Source: Gemmatimonadota bacterium (lineage in GTDB: Bacteria; Gemmatimonadota; Gemmatimonadetes; Palauibacterales; Palauibacteraceae). From it: a stretch of 11,424 nt of DNA. Location: contig JAOTWC010000025.1 in the NCBI GenBank assembly GCA_029863105.1, positions 1 through 11,424 on the forward strand, given 5' to 3'. Under the pieces are notes generated by a model. It ran no database searches, was not told the origin of the DNA, and saw only the letters and a program-made list of their open reading frames with translations. Positions 1 through 6,859 of this stretch are shown in pieces. The position numbers and the translations under genes were made by a program. Within the stretch, counting starts at the first letter, position 1. Every line of letters begins with the position of its first letter.

Positions 1-795
1 CCTGGACAGAGGCGATACGATCGACGTGATGCCGAGGACTCCCAGCAAGTTGAAGATGTTGGAACCGATCACGTTTCCCACGGCGATGTCTCCATGTCCC
101 TTCAACGTCGCGATGATCGACGTAGCGAACTCCGGCAGGCTCGTGCCCACCGCGACGATCGTCAGGCCGATCAGGGCCTGGCCCACGCCCAGCTCTCCAG
201 CCACGTTCACGGCTGCGCCCACGAGCAGCTTCGCACCGACCATCAGAGCCGCAAGGCCGAGAGCGATCTGAACGAAATCCTTGCCTTTCCTGCCGGGCCC
301 GCTGGGAGCCACGGAGATGAATTCCTCCTGGACGGTTTCGGATTCCCGTCGGCCCTGAATGAACGTGTAAGCGCTGTAAGCCAGGAGACCCGCCGCCAGA
401 AAGCCGCCCTCCCACCTGGTCAGGTGATCGTCATTCGCCAGAAAGGCCAGGGTCACGATGGTGATCAGTGCCATCAGCGGAGCGTCCACGCGAAGCAGCT
501 TGGCCTCAACCGCCGCGGATCGCATCAGCGTGGCGGCTCCCAGAATCAATGCCAGGTTGGCGATATTGGACCCGACCACGTTTCCGACGGCGATGTCGTT
601 CGCCCCTCCGAGGGCCGCGTTCAGCGAAACGACGAGCTCGGGAGCGCTGGTCCCGAACGCGACGATCGTCAATCCGACGACCAGAGGGGATACGCGCAGA
701 CGGAGGGCCAGTGAGCAGGAGCCGCGAACCAGGCCATCCCCTCCGAAGTACAGCAGGGCAAGACCGGAGAATCCGGCGAGCAGGTTCGTCGTCAC
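1..795 (-). CDS. Calcium/sodium antiporter (CaCA family, YrbG-like), 3' end outside window
   Basis: Reverse-strand translation gives 265 open codons to the window edge. The protein is an inner-membrane cation/Ca2+ exchanger, which in this family normally extrudes Ca2+ in exchange for Na+ (or Na+/K+). Both hallmark alpha repeats are present: GTSAPE at residues 49-54 with GNVVGSNI at 71-78, and GTSLPE at about 217-222 with GNVIGSNI at 240-247. The glutamates in these motifs are the family's ion ligands. Hydrophobic segments flank a charged central loop at about residues 148-174, the usual link between the two halves. Family members are about 310-330 residues, so only the last helices are missing. 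The start is taken as GTG at 795, because the protein begins as family members do and an in-frame stop lies at 856-858; no strong Shine-Dalgarno is visible. The family call is firm; the ion preference is inferred. Confidence 0.93.
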   Translation of the reverse strand, partial: MTTNLLAGFSGLALLYFGGDGLVRGSCSLALRLRVSPLVVGLTIVAFGTSAPELVVSLNAALGGANDIAVGNVVGSNIANLALILGAATLMRSAAVEAKLLRVDAPLMALITIVTLAFLANDDHLTRWEGGFLAAGLLAYSAYTFIQGRRESETVQEEFISVAPSGPGRKGKDFVQIALGLAALMVGAKLLVGAAVNVAGELGVGQALIGLTIVAVGTSLPEFATSIIATLKGHGDIAVGNVIGSNIFNLLGVLGITSIVSPLSR

Positions 796-858
796 AGGGC
801 GTTCATCGCGTCGGGTGTGTGGAGGCAGATGAGAGGGCGGGCCGGGCGGACAAATTCA

Positions 859-948
859 TCATCCGAAATCCGGCACGCCCAGCAGGATCAAGCCGGCCGC
901 CAGCAAGGCGAGCAAAACCAGCGCGATCACGAATCTCGATCCGCTCAT
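859..948 (-). CDS. Possible 29-residue single-span membrane peptide
   Basis: A short reverse-strand frame starts at ATG 948 and stops at TGA 859-861. It encodes a short polar N-terminus (MSGSRF), a run of about 20 hydrophobic residues rich in Leu, Ala, Val and Ile, and the tail GVPDFG. A G-rich stretch (GGGGGA) lies about 9 bases before the ATG, a plausible ribosome-binding site. Most codons end in G or C, like the neighbouring genes. The stop is 63 bases before the antiporter start on the same strand, so the two could share a transcript. I recognise no family. It could be a small membrane protein, a leader peptide, or a chance hydrophobic frame, as GC-rich DNA often yields Leu/Ala-rich frames. 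Confidence 0.35.
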   Translation of the reverse strand: MSGSRFVIALVLLALLAAGLILLGVPDFG

Positions 949-1110
949 GGGTTCAGTCCCCCAGTTTGAAGTGGAGATTCGAACATGGCCTCATAGGGTC
1001 CGTTCTGCACCCCGGGCGTCGCTTCCGCCATCCGCCTGGACGCAACCATCCGGCCACTCGTGCCATCGTACTCTGAGGAACCTCGAGGGACGGCCACCGC
1101 GTAAGCAAGC

Positions 1111-1126
1111 AGGGGGGGGTGGGAAG
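1111..1126 (+). promoter_or_regulatory. G-run ribosome-binding region of the DUF5916 gene
   Basis: The 16 bases before ATG 1127 are purine-only except for one T, and include eight consecutive G (1112-1119), then TGGGAAG, then the start codon. This is the only Shine-Dalgarno-like sequence near a signal-peptide start, so it decides the choice of start. The homopolymer makes the distance between ribosome-binding site and start codon prone to slippage during replication. Whether that occurs is inference. Confidence 0.6.
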
Positions 1127-3919
1127 ATGAGGGGAACGGATGTGAGGTGGGGATTCGCACTGACGGTGCTGGCTCTCATGGCCACTCCGTCTCTATTGCA
1201 CGCACAGTCGAACGAACCGATCGGCGGCCAGGTCCCCGAAGACGACTCGCCTCCCTTCGCCACAATCAGCACGCCGGCGTCCGGAGTACCCGAACACGAG
1301 ATCCGTGCGCCGTCAGCCGTGGCGGTCCCGTTGACCGGGGCAATCAACCTCGACGGAAGGCTCGACGAGGAGATCTGGCAATCGGCCCCGGCCATCACGG
1401 ACTTCCACCAGAAGGAACCCGTCGAAGGCGCTGCCCCCACACAACTCACCGAGGTCCGCATCGTATATGACGGCGAAACGCTGTATGTCGGTGCCCGCAT
1501 GTTCGATGACGAACCGGAGCAGATCGTCGGCCGCCTCGTGCGGAGGGACGGTTACTCGGAAAGCGACCAGCTGTCGATCCGGTTCGACACGTTTCTGGAT
1601 CACCTGGGCGAGACGCAATTCTGGGTGAACCCGAAAGGCGTTCGAGGCGACGCCTTCGGACCGGGGGGATCGCAGCTGGACGAATCGTGGGATCCGGTGT
1701 GGGAAGCGCGAGCTCTGCTCGACGATTTCGGCTGGACGGCAGAGATGGCGATTCCATTCTCCCAGCTCCGGTTTCCACAGGGTGTCGATCAGGAATGGGG
1801 TTTGCAGATCGAGCGCGTGATCAAGCGCACCAACGAGTTCATCGTGTGGTCATTCTGGCCGCGCGGCGAGTCGGGGGGTCCGTCCAGATTCGGCCACCTG
1901 TCCGGAATCGCCGCTCCGCAATCCGGCACCACCCGGCTCGAAATTCTCCCATATACGGTTGGCCAGATATCGACCGCCGGCCGCGTGGACGCAGCGAACC
2001 CGTTCTCCGAGAGCTCGTCGGCGGAGTTCCGACTCGGCGCCGATGCAAAGTACCTGCTCACGTCGAACCTCACACTGTCCGCGACGATCAACCCGGACTT
2101 CGGCCAGGCAGAGGTTGATCCCGCCGTGGTCAACCTGAGTGCATTCGAGACGTTCTTCCCCGAGAAACGCGAATTCTTCATCGAGGGGAGCGGACTGTTC
2201 GACTTTGGCGACTTCTGGTGCTTCACCTGCAGTAACGTCTCCTCGCTGGGAATGCTGTTCACCCGCCGGATCGGCCGCCCGCCTCAGGGCTCGAGTGTCG
2301 CGAGTGGCGCAGGCGAACATTTCGATGCGCCGAACGAGAGCACGATCCTCGGAGCCGCTAAGATCACCGGCCGCACGGCCGGAGGACTGTCGATCGGCGT
2401 CCTCGAGGCCGTGACCGCACGGGAATCCGCCGACGTGTCGGGGTTCGACGGATCCCTGTTCCGCAAGGAAGTCGCACCGCTCACGAACTACTTTGCCGGC
2501 CGCGTTAAGCAGGACTTCAAGGGCGGAGATCTGCAGCTCGGCGGTATCTTCACGTCCGTCATCAGATCGTTCGACGATCCCGAGCTGACGTCGCTGCTCA
2601 ACAGCCACTCCGAGGGGTTCGGTCTGGATGCCGAATACTGGTGGAAGGACCGCAACTACCACCTGATGGCGGATGTTGCTTTTACGAACATCTCCGGATC
2701 CGCCGAAGCGATCGACCGGGCTCAACGTTCGAGCGCCCGCTACCTGCAGCGTCCGGATCGGGAGAGTGGCGGCAACGGCCTGTTCTCGGATGCCTACGAT
2801 CCCGCGGCGACTTCGATGCGCGGATATGGCCTGTACTCTCGTGTGGCCAAGGAATCCGGATCGTTCCGCTGGGAAAGTTCCGTAAACGTCCGCAGCCCCG
2901 GGTTCGAGAACAACGATTTTGCGTTTCTGTCGCGCTCGGATTTCATCTGGATGCACGGCAACCTGCAGTACCGCTGGCGGACTCCGAACAGCACGTACCG
3001 GTGGCTGCAGACGACGGTCGGTGCGCAGCAGCGCTTCAACTTCGACGGCGACCGGACCGACGCCCAGTATCACTCATCCAGCTACATGGAACTGCCCTCG
3101 TACTGGGAGGTCAGTCTGTTCGCCCGCTGGCGTCCGCAGGTGCTGGACGATCGGAAGACCCGCGGTGGACCTGTGGTCGCAAACGCCGCTGGCGGCTTCA
3201 TCGCCCCGTGGATCGGAACCGATGACCGCAAGAAGGTCAGGTTCGAGTTCAACCCGGAGTACGGATGGTCAACGGACGGCGGACGGTTCGTCGGACTGTC
3301 GCTCGGGGTGACCGTCAAACCCGCCTCGAACATATCCCTGTCCTTGAGTCCCGGATATTCGCGCAACCAGGGCACATCGCAGTTCGTGACCAGTCTTGAC
3401 GATCCAACGAACGTCTCCTTTTTCGGCCGCCGCTACGTATTTGCCGACCTGGACCAGAAGACGTTCTCGATGACTACCAGACTGAACTGGACGTTCACGC
3501 CGACGATGTCACTCGAACTGTTCATGCAACCATTCATCTCGAGCAACGATTTCTCGAACTTCAAGGAATTCGCCGCCCCCAGGCAGGTCGACAAGTTGGT
3601 GTACGGCCGTGATATAGGGAGTGTTCAGACAGTCGGTTCCGGAGAGAATCGGGAATTCCTGATAGACCCCGACGGCGGCGGGCCGGCCGAGCAGTTCACG
3701 ATCCAGAACCAGGACTTCAACTTCAGGTCGCTGCGCGGGAATCTGGTGTTTCGTTGGGAGTACATTCCGGGGTCCACGCTGTTCTTCGTCTGGACCCAGG
3801 ACAGGAACGCGTTCGAGCGAGTCGGGTCGTTCGACTTCGGGCGCGATTCCGGAGCCCTGTTCGACTCGCCGGCGGACAACGTGTTTCTCATCAAGGCGAC
3901 GTACTGGATGGACTTCTAG
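1127..3919 (+). CDS. CBM9-like / DUF5916 outer-membrane barrel protein
   Basis: This 930-residue exported protein opens with a signal peptide (hydrophobic core about residues 9-24, likely cleavage after LLHA at 26). Residues about 62-260 resemble the family 9 carbohydrate-binding (DOMON-like) fold found at the front of these proteins: LDGRLDEEIWQSAP, then VRIVYDGETLYVGARMFDDEP, a DQLSIRFDTFLD strand and TAEMAIPFSQLRF. The rest matches the DUF5916 barrel: INPDFGQAEVDPAVVNLS at about 321-338, FFPEKREFFIEGSGLFDFG, and RRIGRPPQG near 380-388. Alternating aromatic strands follow, ending in a terminal Phe as in BAM-assembled outer-membrane proteins. A CFTC pair at 365-368 may form a disulfide in an extracellular loop. 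The reading frame is open 60 codons further upstream, but that part lacks a signal peptide and a ribosome-binding site. The substrate is unknown; a role in surface glycan binding or outer-membrane transport is inference. Confidence 0.88.
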   Translation: MRGTDVRWGFALTVLALMATPSLLHAQSNEPIGGQVPEDDSPPFATISTPASGVPEHEIRAPSAVAVPLTGAINLDGRLDEEIWQSAPAITDFHQKEPVEGAAPTQLTEVRIVYDGETLYVGARMFDDEPEQIVGRLVRRDGYSESDQLSIRFDTFLDHLGETQFWVNPKGVRGDAFGPGGSQLDESWDPVWEARALLDDFGWTAEMAIPFSQLRFPQGVDQEWGLQIERVIKRTNEFIVWSFWPRGESGGPSRFGHLSGIAAPQSGTTRLEILPYTVGQISTAGRVDAANPFSESSSAEFRLGADAKYLLTSNLTLSATINPDFGQAEVDPAVVNLSAFETFFPEKREFFIEGSGLFDFGDFWCFTCSNVSSLGMLFTRRIGRPPQGSSVASGAGEHFDAPNESTILGAAKITGRTAGGLSIGVLEAVTARESADVSGFDGSLFRKEVAPLTNYFAGRVKQDFKGGDLQLGGIFTSVIRSFDDPELTSLLNSHSEGFGLDAEYWWKDRNYHLMADVAFTNISGSAEAIDRAQRSSARYLQRPDRESGGNGLFSDAYDPAATSMRGYGLYSRVAKESGSFRWESSVNVRSPGFENNDFAFLSRSDFIWMHGNLQYRWRTPNSTYRWLQTTVGAQQRFNFDGDRTDAQYHSSSYMELPSYWEVSLFARWRPQVLDDRKTRGGPVVANAAGGFIAPWIGTDDRKKVRFEFNPEYGWSTDGGRFVGLSLGVTVKPASNISLSLSPGYSRNQGTSQFVTSLDDPTNVSFFGRRYVFADLDQKTFSMTTRLNWTFTPTMSLELFMQPFISSNDFSNFKEFAAPRQVDKLVYGRDIGSVQTVGSGENREFLIDPDGGGPAEQFTIQNQDFNFRSLRGNLVFRWEYIPGSTLFFVWTQDRNAFERVGSFDFGRDSGALFDSPADNVFLIKATYWMDF

Positions 3920-3925
3920 GAGGCG

Positions 3926-3976
3926 ACCGGGCGGTTGGCCGTCAAGCCAGGATGCCTTCAACCGGGCGGTTGGCCG
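3926..3976. repeat. Pair of 16-bp direct repeats in convergent intergenic gap
   Basis: The 16 bases ACCGGGCGGTTGGCCG occur at 3926-3941 and again exactly at 3961-3976, a period of 35 bases. They fill much of the 79-bp gap between the DUF5916 gene and the convergent iron-sulfur gene. The flanking bases differ, which suggests a small duplication whose spacer has diverged, or selection on both copies. I know of no named repeat family with this sequence. Confidence 0.8.
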
Positions 3977-3978
3977 CC
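3959..3978. terminator. Possible bidirectional hairpin terminator
   Basis: Two overlapping hairpins are possible here. CAACC (3959-3963) pairs with GGTTG (3968-3972) around a GGGC loop. Alternatively, GGCGG (3965-3969) pairs with CCGCC (3974-3978) around TTGG. CGGTTG at 3932-3937 can also pair with CAACCG at 3959-3964. The site lies between two converging genes, where a bidirectional terminator is expected, but no T-tract follows on either strand, so termination is inferred from structure and position only. Confidence 0.35.
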
Positions 3979-3998
3979 ACGGTAATCACGAGACACGC

Positions 3999-4502
3999 TC
4001 AGGGTTCTCCGATGATCTCCGCGGGTTCGCGTCCGCTCGACATGGCCTGACCAGCCAACAGGACGGCCTCGAAGATCTTCGTGTAGCCGGTACACCGACA
4101 CAGGTTTCCGGACAGGGCCCGGGCGATCTCATCACGATCGGCTTGCGGGTTAACCTCAAGCAGCGCCAGCGCGCTGCACAGGATTCCAGGTGTGCAGAAG
4201 CCGCATTGAGCGGCGCCGGTCAGGTCGAAAGCCTTCTGAAGCGGGTGAGCCCCCCGGCGGCCGGCTATGCCCTCGACCGTGCGGACCTCACGCCCTTCCG
4301 CCTCCTGGACCGGCATGATGCACGACAGGACCGCCTCGCCGTCCACGATCACGGTACAGGCACCGCAGTCCCCTTTATCGCAACCCTGCTTGGATCCGGT
4401 CAGACCCAGAACGTACCGGAGGGTCTCGAGCAGGGTGAAGTGCGTTGGGACGCCAACCTCGTGACGGTCTCCGTTGACCCGCAATTCGAGAATCTGCTTC
4501 AT
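3999..4502 (-). CDS. [2Fe-2S] small subunit of a molybdenum hydroxylase (CoxS/XdhC-type/IorA-like)
   Basis: The 167-residue protein has the full two-domain layout of the iron-sulfur subunit of xanthine dehydrogenase/CO dehydrogenase-type molybdenum hydroxylases, which passes electrons from the molybdenum cofactor. The N-terminal plant-type ferredoxin domain has C41, C46, C49 and C61 (GCDKGDCGAC, later LSC). The C-terminal helical domain has C100, C103, C135 and C137 (QCGFCTPG and NLCRCTGY), with the conserved Gln before the first Cys. All eight cluster ligands are present and the length is normal, so it looks functional. No twin-arginine signal is present. Partners (a catalytic subunit of about 80 kDa and often an FAD subunit) are usually encoded next door, but here the flanking genes are a convergent DUF5916 gene and a divergent secreted protein. 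The substrate cannot be told: CO, xanthine, an aldehyde or a heterocycle are all possible. Confidence 0.94.
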   Translation of the reverse strand: MKQILELRVNGDRHEVGVPTHFTLLETLRYVLGLTGSKQGCDKGDCGACTVIVDGEAVLSCIMPVQEAEGREVRTVEGIAGRRGAHPLQKAFDLTGAAQCGFCTPGILCSALALLEVNPQADRDEIARALSGNLCRCTGYTKIFEAVLLAGQAMSSGREPAEIIGEP

Positions 4503-4625
4503 CGGGCACGCTTCGACCGAGAGAAGAAATCAGCGCCGTATCGCCCGTGGATCTCGCTCCCGGTCAATGCGGTACTCGTTGAGAGACGTTAGACTCTCGT
4601 TCGTCCACAGGTCAAGCAATGGAGC
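4503..4625. other. Divergent intergenic region with a short inverted repeat
   Basis: This 123-base gap lies between the starts of the iron-sulfur gene and the secreted-protein gene and must carry both promoters. I see no convincing -35/-10 pair. A short inverted repeat, GAGAG (4581-4585) and CTCTC (4594-4598) with eight bases between, lies about 28 bases before the plus-strand start and could be an operator half-site pair, but arms of five bases are weak evidence. Confidence 0.3.
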
Positions 4626-5876
4626 ATGATGAACCTACGCAACGCAGCCGTTTCGACGCTTGCGGTGATGGTCACGGGTGTGGCCGTCGCATCGCCACAG
4701 GCCCGATCACTGCCGATCGATCGTTGGTTGGTCTCCGACGCGTTTCAACCCGACTCGTCGGCGGCCAGCCGACTCGATACTGATCTGCTGAAAGCACCGG
4801 GAGAGCCCGGCGTGCTACCCGACCGCGGCCAGCCGGCTGCCGGAACGACCTGGCGCCTCCATCGGGACGACGAAGTTTCTCTCGTCTCGCTGGACGAACT
4901 CGTGCCCGACGTCAGACCCGGAACGGTCGTGTATGCGCACGCCTACGTCCGTCTGCCCGACGACCGGACCCTGCGGTTTGCCTGGGACGGCATGGAGTGC
5001 ACGGCCGGCCGGGCCTGGCTGAACGGACGGTCCGTCGCGAGCCACGACGTTCGGGCGCGTTTCGGCGCGGGGTGGAACACGATTCTGCTGAAGTTCGAGG
5101 CCGGAACGTGCGCTTTCGGCTATGAGGCTGTTCTCTCGTCGGATGTCGCGGACGACCTCGCCGGCGTCCGCGTGCAGGCCTCCCGGCCACCCGGCGAGGT
5201 CAGGACAGGCCCGGAACCGTGGATCGTCCCGGCAGACGTCGCGCGAATTTCACCGAACCGGCGCTGGTCGCGTGATCGTCTGTTTGCAACCCTGGAGGTC
5301 GGCGTGACAGCCTGGGGCCGATCTCCTGTCTCACGGGTCGAGATCGAGCTTCGCGGTGCGGCAGAGGGGAGGGCAGAGGCGCAGTGGCTGATCCCCGGCG
5401 AAACTCGGGTGCTTGCGGTGCCGGTTCGCCTGGACCGCCTGGAAAGCGTCGCGAAGGCCGGAGCGATTGAAGCCAGGTTCCGGTGGGAGGGTGCGGCGTC
5501 GGAGAAGCGACTGGTCGTATCGAGCGAACGACCGGCGATCAGCGACTCGATCGCGCTCGATGGATGGTCCGTGAAAAGCGTGGCCGCCGAATCACGGGCG
5601 GCACGCATCGACGACCAGCTTCCAAACGCCGCCGGCTGGGTTCTCCAGGGGGAGTGGAAGGTGCCGGAGGCTCTGTCGGGCCGGACGCTGGTTCTAAAAA
5701 CGGGCTCGTCGCCCGGCGACTACCGACTCAATGACACTCGGACGCAATTCATCGGCGACGGGGTCACGTTGTGCGCCCCGTGTACCAGGGGCGACAGGCT
5801 CGACGTGAAGGTGCGCACGACCGGCGCCTGGACGGCGATGCCGGTGGTCAGGACCGCAGTGAGCGCCTCAAGATGA
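4626..5876 (+). CDS. Secreted protein of unknown function, jelly-roll-like N-terminal region
   Basis: The 416-residue protein begins with a signal peptide (hydrophobic residues about 7-22, cleavage probably near AVA-SP or PQA-RS). Residues about 75-170 look like a galactose-binding-type beta sandwich: repeated strands (VVYAHAYVRLP, LRFAWDG), then AWLNGRSV and GAGWNTILLKF. This pattern is familiar from accessory domains of glycoside hydrolases, and C125 and C162 could form a disulfide. The rest is predicted beta-rich, with a CAPC pair at 383-386 near the C-terminus. I see no catalytic domain, so an enzyme call is not justified. ATG 4626 and ATG 4629 are both possible starts; GGAG at 4621-4624 is one base from the first and four from the second. 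The stop overlaps the next start (ATGA), so it is probably cotranscribed and translationally coupled with the lipoprotein. Glycan binding is inference. Confidence 0.8.
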   Translation: MMNLRNAAVSTLAVMVTGVAVASPQARSLPIDRWLVSDAFQPDSSAASRLDTDLLKAPGEPGVLPDRGQPAAGTTWRLHRDDEVSLVSLDELVPDVRPGTVVYAHAYVRLPDDRTLRFAWDGMECTAGRAWLNGRSVASHDVRARFGAGWNTILLKFEAGTCAFGYEAVLSSDVADDLAGVRVQASRPPGEVRTGPEPWIVPADVARISPNRRWSRDRLFATLEVGVTAWGRSPVSRVEIELRGAAEGRAEAQWLIPGETRVLAVPVRLDRLESVAKAGAIEARFRWEGAASEKRLVVSSERPAISDSIALDGWSVKSVAAESRAARIDDQLPNAAGWVLQGEWKVPEALSGRTLVLKTGSSPGDYRLNDTRTQFIGDGVTLCAPCTRGDRLDVKVRTTGAWTAMPVVRTAVSASR

Positions 5877-6859
5877 ACGCTGCGCGGCAACGGATGGGCG
5901 TCGCACGTACGGCGGTCCTGTGCCTTCTCGGACTGTCGGCCTGCGGAGGAGATCCTGGCGCGGCAGCCGATGTGTCGAGCCGGCTCGTCGACGGGACCAT
6001 CGTATGTCAGCCACCCGTGCACCTGGCTGCCCTGCCGGCCGAACTGCACGAGGCATCCGGAATCGCCCGCGATCCCCGCCGGGCCGGGTTGTTCTGGGTA
6101 CATAATGACGGCGGTAACGAACCGGAATTGTACGCGATTGATCTGACCGGGGCCGTGCTCGCTGTCGTCCCGGTAGTCGGCGCGACCCTGCGCGATCTCG
6201 AGGACGTCGCTGCGGGAACGTGCCCCGAGGGTGACTGCCTGTACCTCGCGGACATCGGTGATAATCTGGCCGTACGCACATCCGTGGCGGTCCACCGAGT
6301 GCCACTGCCCGGTTTGCCGGGCTCCCTCCAGGCCGACGACAGGCAAGCGGCGGTCGAGCCCGATGTCTCCTGGCGCCTCGTCTACGAAGACGGCGCGCGG
6401 GATGCCGAGTCCCTGGCGATCGATTCCAGGCGATCGGAGCTCGTGGTCGTGTCGAAAGGCAGAAACGGGGAGATCGTGCTGTATGCCGTCCCGATCGCCG
6501 CTTTGCATGACGACCCCGCCGAACCCGATACGCTGCGACGCGTCGGCCGACTGCCGCTGCCGATCGGCGCGAACTCGGGCCAGTTCGTTACGGCCGCTGA
6601 TCTGTCACCCGACGCGTCACTGCTGGCGGTGCGGAGCTACACGACCCTGTACCTGTTCCCGTGGGAAGGGTCGGCGACATTCGACAGTGTGACGGCCCCT
6701 CCCTGGGTATCGCTGATCGCGGCCCGGGAAGCGCAGGGAGAGGGGATTTCCTGGGATGTGTCGGGCGACGGGATGATCCTCGTGAGCGAAGGGCGCCGGG
6801 GAATCGCGCCGTCGGTCAGTCAGATTCGGTGTCGGGCCGGGGCGTTACCGACGGAATAG
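5873..6859 (+). CDS. Beta-propeller-like lipoprotein
   Basis: Starting at the ATG that overlaps the previous stop gives 328 residues with a lipoprotein signal: hydrophobic residues about 11-22 and lipobox LSAC with Cys24, followed by GGD. The Asp at +3 rather than +2 gives no clear inner-membrane retention signal, so outer-membrane anchoring is likely but inferred. The mature part shows blade-like repeats: ASGIARDP with LFWVHND (61-79), LRDLEDVA (107-113), LYLADIGDN (123-131), DAESLAID (177-184), AADLSPDASLLAVRSYTTLYLF (241-262) and GEGISWDVSGDGMILVSEG (289-307). This resembles SdiA-regulated or phytase-like propeller proteins found outside the cytoplasm, but I cannot assign an activity. C45, C117, C122 and C320 may form disulfides. 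A longer frame starting at 5771 exists, but it lies inside the upstream gene and lacks a signal at its start. The gene's last 44 bases overlap the end of tatA on the other strand. Confidence 0.8.
   Translation: MNAARQRMGVARTAVLCLLGLSACGGDPGAAADVSSRLVDGTIVCQPPVHLAALPAELHEASGIARDPRRAGLFWVHNDGGNEPELYAIDLTGAVLAVVPVVGATLRDLEDVAAGTCPEGDCLYLADIGDNLAVRTSVAVHRVPLPGLPGSLQADDRQAAVEPDVSWRLVYEDGARDAESLAIDSRRSELVVVSKGRNGEIVLYAVPIAALHDDPAEPDTLRRVGRLPLPIGANSGQFVTAADLSPDASLLAVRSYTTLYLFPWEGSATFDSVTAPPWVSLIAAREAQGEGISWDVSGDGMILVSEGRRGIAPSVSQIRCRAGALPTE
6809..6854. terminator. Inverted repeat spanning both stop codons at a convergent overlap
   Basis: CCGTCGGT (6809-6816) and ACCGACGG (6847-6854) are perfect eight-base inverted arms separated by 30 bases. 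The tatA stop lies at 6816-6818 and the lipoprotein stop at 6857-6859, so the repeat sits almost exactly on the 44-bp coding overlap of the two convergent genes. It could act as a bidirectional terminator. There is no T-tract, and the arms are also coding, so this is tentative. Confidence 0.35.

Larger units (their letters stand above)
796..1126. other. Divergent intergenic region between antiporter and DUF5916 genes
   Basis: This 331-base gap separates two divergent genes and should hold both promoters. Apart from the small frame at 859-948 and the G-run at 1112-1119, I see no convincing -35/-10 pair, RNA gene or riboswitch. A reverse frame of 71 codons (945-1160) crosses it and ends in an ATGA overlap with the small frame, but it is Pro/Ser-rich and covers the other gene's ribosome-binding site, so I do not call it a gene. 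Just before the antiporter GTG is a four-codon frame (ATG 806, stop TGA at 792-794) whose stop overlaps the GTG. Confidence 0.6.

Noticed and set aside
94..714. Plus-strand open frames across 26-1076
   Set aside because: They are complements of the antiporter gene, whose reverse-strand translation shows both alpha repeats.
966..996. TTGAAG ... TCATAG as a promoter for the DUF5916 gene
   Set aside because: The spacing of 19 bases and the poor -10 match are what chance would give.
947..1126. Extended N-terminus of the DUF5916 protein from ATG 947
   Set aside because: The extra 60 residues are Arg/Pro-rich, lack a signal peptide at the front and would bury the real signal peptide.
945..1160. 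Reverse 71-codon frame ending in an ATGA overlap with the small peptide
   Set aside because: It is Pro/Ser/Arg-rich without a domain, overlaps the DUF5916 start and ribosome-binding site, and the overlap can arise by chance.
1850..3073. Long reverse-strand open frame (407 codons) inside the DUF5916 gene
   Set aside because: It is antisense to a well-supported gene, has no recognisable motif, and is rich in Arg, Val and Gly as expected from the complement of GC-rich codons.
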